This document shows, in pieces, positions 4,817 to 7,687 of a stretch of 7,687 nt of DNA. The notes beneath the pieces were generated by a model, which was given only the letters and a program-made list of their open reading frames with translations, made no database searches and was not told where the DNA came from. The position numbers and the translations under genes were made by a program. The stretch is from an uncultured Clostridia bacterium (lineage in GTDB: Bacteria; Bacillota; Clostridia; Christensenellales; UBA1242): assembly GCA_947630075.1 (NCBI GenBank), contig CANRGF010000048.1, forward strand, positions 1 through 7,687. Direction: 5' to 3'. Numbering within the stretch: the stretch's first letter is position 1; the number at the start of each line of letters is the position of its first letter.

Positions 4817-5875
4817 ATGAAGAAGAAAACGATTGTGTTCACGGGTGGCGGGACGCTCGGCCATGTTATGCCAAACTTATATCTAATTGATGAGTTAAAG
4901 CAAGATTACGATATTTTTTATATTGGCAGCAACGGCATAGAAAAGGAAGCTGCATCTAAGGTGGCGGATTTTTTCCCAATTCCTGCCATAAAACTTGAGC
5001 GTGGCAAAATTTTAAAAAATTTAAAAATTCCTTTTGTGCTGGTTAATTCAATCTTTAAAGCGAAAAAGATTTTAAAGAACATTCAGCCAGATGTGATTTT
5101 CTCAAAGGGCGGATATGTGGCGTTGCCTGTTTGCCTCGCTGCAAAAATGCTTAAAATTCCAATCATTGCTCATGAGAGCGATTATTCTTTTGGGCTTGCA
5201 AATAAAATAATTTTAAAAGTGTGCCGCACAATGTGTGTTAATTTTAAAAATTTAGAAGGAAAAAATAAAAAGATAATTTACACGGGCCCAATTTTTAGCA
5301 AAGATTTTGAAAACTCAGCAAACGCAAAACAAAACAACAAAAGCACCTTCACACCTTCGCTTAATTTAGATAAAGATAAGCCAACAATTCTGTTTGTGGG
5401 TGGTTCGCTCGGCTCAAAAAAAATAAACGATTGCATTTTTCCGATAGTTAAAGATTTAATTAAAAATTTCAATATAATTCACCTAACAGGCAAGGGGAAC
5501 AACTCGCTAAAATCTCATGACAATTACAACTCGTTTGAAATCTCAAACAACATGGTGGACTTATATAATCTTGCCGACTTCGTGGTTGGGCGCAGTGGGG
5601 CGGGAGTGAGTGCCGAATGCTTTTATATGCGCCTGCCAATGCTGTTAATCCCAATAGAAAACAAAGCTTCGCGTGGCGACCAGCTTTTAAATGCCAACTA
5701 TTATAAAAATCTAGGTGTGGCAGAAATTTTGCACGAAGCCGACTTAACGCCAATTAGCCTGCTTGCCGCACTAAAATCCTTAAATAAAAATTTGCCTAAA
5801 TTTAAAGCAGCATATAAATCTCAACCACATATAAATGGCAAACAAAAAATTATCGAGTTAATAAAAAAGTACTAA
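4817..5875 (+). CDS. murG: MurG-type undecaprenyl-PP-MurNAc-pentapeptide GlcNAc transferase
   Basis: MurG adds GlcNAc from UDP-GlcNAc to lipid I on the inner face of the cytoplasmic membrane, making lipid II for peptidoglycan. The 352-residue length and the two GT-B halves fit the family. GGGTLGHVMP (10-19) is the first glycine-rich loop with His16. SKGGYVALP (96-104), HESD (119-122) and GLAN (126-129) follow, and then TGPI (156-159). The C-terminal half has GGSLGS (195-200), HLTGKG (222-227), RSGAG (259-263), Glu267 and DQLLNA (288-293), which hold the UDP-GlcNAc. HESD and GLAN are typical of the Firmicutes form. A Lys/Asn-rich linker (about 165-188) joins the halves. No Shine-Dalgarno precedes the ATG. 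It is not in a division/cell-wall cluster but alone, so it may be one of several MurG-like proteins in this genome. A second-copy or modified-substrate role is possible. Confidence 0.87.
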   Translation: MKKKTIVFTGGGTLGHVMPNLYLIDELKQDYDIFYIGSNGIEKEAASKVADFFPIPAIKLERGKILKNLKIPFVLVNSIFKAKKILKNIQPDVIFSKGGYVALPVCLAAKMLKIPIIAHESDYSFGLANKIILKVCRTMCVNFKNLEGKNKKIIYTGPIFSKDFENSANAKQNNKSTFTPSLNLDKDKPTILFVGGSLGSKKINDCIFPIVKDLIKNFNIIHLTGKGNNSLKSHDNYNSFEISNNMVDLYNLADFVVGRSGAGVSAECFYMRLPMLLIPIENKASRGDQLLNANYYKNLGVAEILHEADLTPISLLAALKSLNKNLPKFKAAYKSQPHINGKQKIIELIKKY

Positions 5876-6004
5876 AAATTTTTTAAAATTTTAAATTTTT
5901 ATGCAAAAATTTCAATTGTTTTTAAATTTTGATGCTAATTTTGCAAAATTTTAAAAATTTTTTATAGGTTAATGATTAACTTTTAAAGAAAGATTAAAAA
6001 TATT
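5876..6004. other. Extremely AT-rich spacer with inverted repeats
   Basis: The full spacer to 6061 has only about 14% G+C. TGCAAAAATT (5902-5911) can pair with AATTTTGCA (5937-5945) with one bulged A. GTTAATGATTAAC (5968-5980) is a perfect 13-base palindrome centred 25-37 bases before the TspO -35 box. There is no G+C-rich stem, so no typical murG terminator. It may be an operator region, but AT richness makes chance palindromes likely. Confidence 0.35.
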
Positions 6005-6033
6005 TTGACTTAAAACTTTTATTTGATTAATAA
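6005..6033 (+). promoter_or_regulatory. Possible promoter of the TspO/MBR gene
   Basis: TTGACT (6005-6010), a 17-base spacer and TAATAA (6028-6033) lie 29 bases before the start codon. The -35 is good, the -10 poor. Confidence 0.4.
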
Positions 6034-6061
6034 ATTTTGCCTGAAACAAATAAACTAAACT

Positions 6062-6520
6062 ATGAATAAAAATTTAAAAATATTTTTTTCAATTGCATCA
6101 GTTTTGTTAGTGGCAGTTTTGGGCAGTGTGTTTGTCAATATCGGGTTGAAATGGTTTAGCACGCTCGTTAAGCCTAGCCAATTCGTGCCTAGTTTTATTA
6201 TCCCTATTGTGTGGACAATAATTTATATTTTGACCGGTATAATTCTTTTTAATTTAATTAAACAAAACAATCTCACTCCAAGCCTTAAAAATTTGTTTAT
6301 CATAAATGGCGTTTTAAATGTGCTTTGGTGTTTGGTGTTTTTTGCGCTTAAACAAACACAACTTGGCAATATTGTGATTGTTATAAACGCATACTTTGGT
6401 GTCTATTTAATTTACGCTCTTTCAAAAACAAACAAAAATTACGCTCGTCTGCTTACAATCTACCCAATATGGTTAATCATCGCCACCACTCTAAACTCAT
6501 GCCTTTGGATTTTGAATTAA
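6062..6520 (+). CDS. TspO/MBR family integral membrane protein
   Basis: TspO proteins are five-helix membrane proteins that bind porphyrins and sterol-like ligands and are linked to stress and tetrapyrrole handling. The 152 residues fit the family (about 150-160). WFSTLVKPSQFVPSF (31-45) followed by PIVWTIIYIL (48-57) is the conserved first loop and second helix. LNVLWCLVFF (85-94) is the third-helix motif and YPIWLIIATTLNSCLWILN the C-terminal helix with the conserved W and LN. Five hydrophobic stretches are seen at roughly 8-28, 46-66, 76-96, 102-121 and 128-150. No Shine-Dalgarno precedes ATG; the leader is AT-only. The stop codon is one base from that of the gene on the opposite strand, with no room for a terminator, so read-through antisense RNA is likely. 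Ligand and role here are unknown. Confidence 0.85.
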   Translation: MNKNLKIFFSIASVLLVAVLGSVFVNIGLKWFSTLVKPSQFVPSFIIPIVWTIIYILTGIILFNLIKQNNLTPSLKNLFIINGVLNVLWCLVFFALKQTQLGNIVIVINAYFGVYLIYALSKTNKNYARLLTIYPIWLIIATTLNSCLWILN

Positions 6521-6521
6521 A

Positions 6522-7103
6522 TTAAGATATGATTTCAACAATTTCAGCCCAGCCCTCAAATAAAAATTCTACACTATCATCATTTGTGTTTTTGTCAACT
6601 CCAGCCCAATAATTATGTGCGTTTTTTACAAAACCATCAAAGGTTAAATCTCGTCTATTAAATTTGTTTGAAGTTTTAAATAATTTTCCGTTTAATTTAA
6701 CTTTTATAACTTTTGGTGCGGCACTAATTTTAATTTTTGCTGTTGATAAATATTTTCTAGCCCCTTCTTCATCTTCACATAAAAACATACATTTTAATCT
6801 AGATGGGAGTTTGGGGTAATATTGTTTTCTGCAGTATTCCATTGCCAACTCACGCAAACAAAAAGCATAATTTAACATAACTTCGTTTATTTCTTTAAGT
6901 TCGGCTAAATTTAGTTTCTTTTTTTCTTGAACTTTGTTGTTTAAAAACATTGCGGCGTTTTCTCCGTTCAGCATATTAAAATCTTTATCAAAAACACGAA
7001 TGGCTTGATAATTTCTTCTTCTGCCAAAGTAGATTTTTTGACCAATATGATAATTGTAACTTGATGCTTGATACATTATTTTATTTTTAACAATTTCGAA
7101 CAT
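6522..7103 (-). CDS. Uncharacterised 193-aa protein, DUF2441-like
   Basis: I place this tentatively near DUF2441 from memory of its pattern. YNYHIGQKI (16-24) is the family-like opening. RELAMEYCR (84-92) is followed by LPSRLKCMFLCED (99-111) and the acidic EEGARKYL. YWAG (165-168) and EFLFEGWAEIVEI (179-191) form the end. No function is established for such proteins that I can name with confidence; no signal peptide or membrane segment is seen, so it is soluble. GGAG (7110-7113) sits six bases before ATG at 7103, and GGAGATTT is also in the 687-aa gene's leader. The gene is monocistronic, converges with TspO at a 1-base gap, and has a promoter at 7141-7169 that shares its start-site block with the 687-aa gene. 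The shared promoter suggests joint control of two unknown proteins. Confidence in the coding call is high, in the family low. Confidence 0.72.
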   Translation of the reverse strand: MFEIVKNKIMYQASSYNYHIGQKIYFGRRRNYQAIRVFDKDFNMLNGENAAMFLNNKVQEKKKLNLAELKEINEVMLNYAFCLRELAMEYCRKQYYPKLPSRLKCMFLCEDEEGARKYLSTAKIKISAAPKVIKVKLNGKLFKTSNKFNRRDLTFDGFVKNAHNYWAGVDKNTNDDSVEFLFEGWAEIVEIIS

Positions 7104-7127
7104 TAAAATCTCCTTTGTTCATTAATA

Positions 7128-7169
7128 AAAGGTTAAAATTGTTTTAAAATTAAATTTTTCTATAAACAA
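7128..7169 (-). promoter_or_regulatory. Promoter and conserved start region of the 193-aa gene
   Basis: On the minus strand TTGTTT (7164-7169), a 17-base spacer and TAAAAC (7141-7146) form a moderate sigma-A promoter with start near 7134. The block 7128-7145 (AAAANNNTTTTAACCTTT) matches that at 3181-3198, with the same seven-base distance from -10 to AACC. The leader is about 31 bases. Confidence 0.55.
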
Positions 7170-7223
7170 TTATAAATAGCTCTATAAAGTATTATAGATG
7201 TCTCTATAATGATTATAAACAAT
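7161..7223. repeat. Helically phased TATA repeats with inverted repeat
   Basis: TATA steps begin at 7161, 7171, 7183, 7193, 7205 and 7214, a mean of 10.6 bases, one helical turn. Within them TCTATAA-AGTA-TTATAGA (7181-7198) is a perfect inverted repeat, CTCTATAA recurs at 7180 and 7202, and TATAAACAAT recurs at 7161 and 7214. The array begins at the -35 of the 193-aa gene promoter and extends upstream, so it may be bent DNA, an UP-like element or an operator array. Confidence 0.5.
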
Positions 7224-7253
7224 CCTTAAATTTTTTCAAACAATAAATTTGCT

Positions 7254-7278
7254 AAAAAAAACGGCAATAATATGCCGT
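7254..7278 (-). terminator. Rho-independent terminator after the tRNA genes
   Basis: On the minus strand ACGGCA (7273-7278) pairs with TGCCGT (7261-7266) over a six-base loop and is followed by T7 (7254-7260). It lies just after the CCA end of tRNA-Arg and ends the tRNA transcript before the phased repeats. Confidence 0.9.
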
Positions 7279-7280
7279 GT

Positions 7281-7357
7281 TGGTGCGTCAAGAGGGATTC
7301 GAACCCCCGACCCCCGCCTTAGAAGGGCGATGCTCTATCCAACTGAGCTATTAACGC
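7281..7357 (-). tRNA. tRNA-Arg (anticodon TCT)
   Basis: The minus strand folds as a full cloverleaf of 74 bases plus an encoded CCA (7281-7283). The acceptor GCGTTAA/TTGACGC has one T-G pair. The D stem is GCTC/GAGC, the anticodon stem TCGCC/GGCGG, with loop CTTCTAA and anticodon TCT at 7321-7323. The T arm is GGGGG-TTCGAAT-CCCTC. It reads AGA and AGG codons, which suits AT-rich genomes. It lies 79 bases after tRNA-Gly with no terminator between, so both are probably one transcript. Confidence 0.95.
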
Positions 7358-7436
7358 ATAATGCCTCACTAACAAAATTTATCTTAATATTGTGGCGAGT
7401 TGCCCGTTTGACATCGTTTTAAACGAATAATCAAAG

Positions 7437-7510
7437 TGGAGCGGGTGAAGGGAATCGAACCCTCGTAACTAGCTTGGAAGGCTAGCGCTCTACCATTGAG
7501 CTACACCCGC
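7437..7510 (-). tRNA. tRNA-Gly (anticodon TCC)
   Basis: The minus strand gives a 71-base cloverleaf plus encoded CCA (7437-7439). The acceptor is GCGGGTG/CACCCGC, the D stem GCTC/GAGC, the anticodon stem CTAGC/GCTAG with loop CTTCCAA, and the anticodon TCC is at 7476-7478. The T arm contains GTTCGAT. It reads GGA and probably GGG codons. It is first in the tRNA unit, nine bases after the -10 box of the promoter at 7520-7548. Confidence 0.95.
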
Positions 7511-7519
7511 AATGCAATT

Positions 7520-7548
7520 ATTTTAACAATAAAACGCCAATTTGTCAA
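7520..7548 (-). promoter_or_regulatory. tRNA operon promoter
   Basis: On the minus strand TTGACA (7543-7548), 17 bases and TAAAAT (7520-7525) make a near-consensus sigma-A promoter. The tRNA-Gly 5' end lies nine bases after the -10 box, so the primary leader is only a few bases long, as in many tRNA units. Confidence 0.85.
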
Positions 7549-7687
7549 TAATTTTTTTAAATTTTTTTAAAAATGTTAAATTTTATAATTAGATTTTTAA
7601 TCAATTATTATGTTTTTTATAAATTTTGTAGTTTTAACAAAAAAACACCCGTTTAGTTTGCAATTTAATTAAAAACAGTTGTTGTTG
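7549..7687. other. AT-rich end of window, no gene seen
   Basis: This stretch is nearly all A and T with long T and A runs. CACCCG at 7647-7652 follows A7 and could be the foot of a weak minus-strand terminator, but only a four-base AAAC/GTTT stem is visible there. No ORF or RNA is supported up to the edge, where a triplet run GTTGTTGTTG begins. Confidence 0.4.

Noticed and set aside
5278..5753. Two minus-strand open frames within murG
   Set aside because: They lie wholly opposite a well-supported MurG with all family motifs and show no family resemblance.
7358..7436. Separate terminator between the tRNA genes (TTTTAAA palindrome at about 7417-7427)
   Set aside because: CGTTTTAAACG leaves no loop and has no T run on the minus strand, so co-transcription is more likely.

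Overview
The window looks like chromosome from a low-G+C Gram-positive bacterium (Bacillota, probably an uncultured gut clostridial or Christensenellales-like lineage). The evidence is AT-rich DNA, a Firmicutes-style MurG with the HESD signature, an XRE-HTH family ending in the EFxDSPLF tail, CCA ends encoded in both tRNA genes, and simple hairpin/T-run terminators. The lineage is inferred from style, not from a marker gene.

Layout. Positions 1-748 hold a tandem array of three small XRE-type repressor genes: one cut by the window edge, one intact, and one near-copy of the first that is broken by a one-base deletion. Positions 749-1067 have no convincing gene. They contain a compact element of about 55% G+C (roughly 818-953) with several inverted repeats, followed by a strong bidirectional terminator. 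A 687-residue protein of unknown function (1068-3131, minus) follows; it has a HEARH zincin-like motif, a cysteine-rich N-terminal region and a charged low-complexity tail. The divergent gap 3132-3455 carries this gene's promoter, two hairpins resembling a small RNA with its terminator, and the promoter of a short-chain dehydrogenase (3456-4247, plus). That gene converges on a minimal MGMT-type DNA repair methyltransferase (4300-4611, minus) through a shared terminator. The repair gene is divergent from murG (4817-5875, plus), across a gap with three TTGGCA half-sites. A TspO/MBR membrane protein (6062-6520, plus) then meets, with 1 bp between stop codons, a 193-residue DUF2441-like protein (6522-7103, minus). 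The right end holds tRNA-Gly(TCC) and tRNA-Arg(TCT), both minus, probably one transcript from a near-consensus promoter at 7520-7548 to a terminator at 7254-7278.

How it fits together. Most genes stand alone and face different ways, each with its own promoter; murG, TspO, SDR, MGMT and the tRNAs are ordinary housekeeping or accessory genes. The most unusual signal is that the two uncharacterised minus-strand genes (687 and 193 residues), about 4 kb apart, share an 18-bp promoter/start-site block at identical spacing (AACC at the predicted +1, TTAAAA-type -10 seven bases before) and a similar GGAGATTT ribosome site. They may therefore be co-regulated. The gene for the 193-residue protein also has TATA steps phased at about one helical turn next to its promoter. 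The other notable points are the frameshifted repressor copy and the GC-rich intergenic element.
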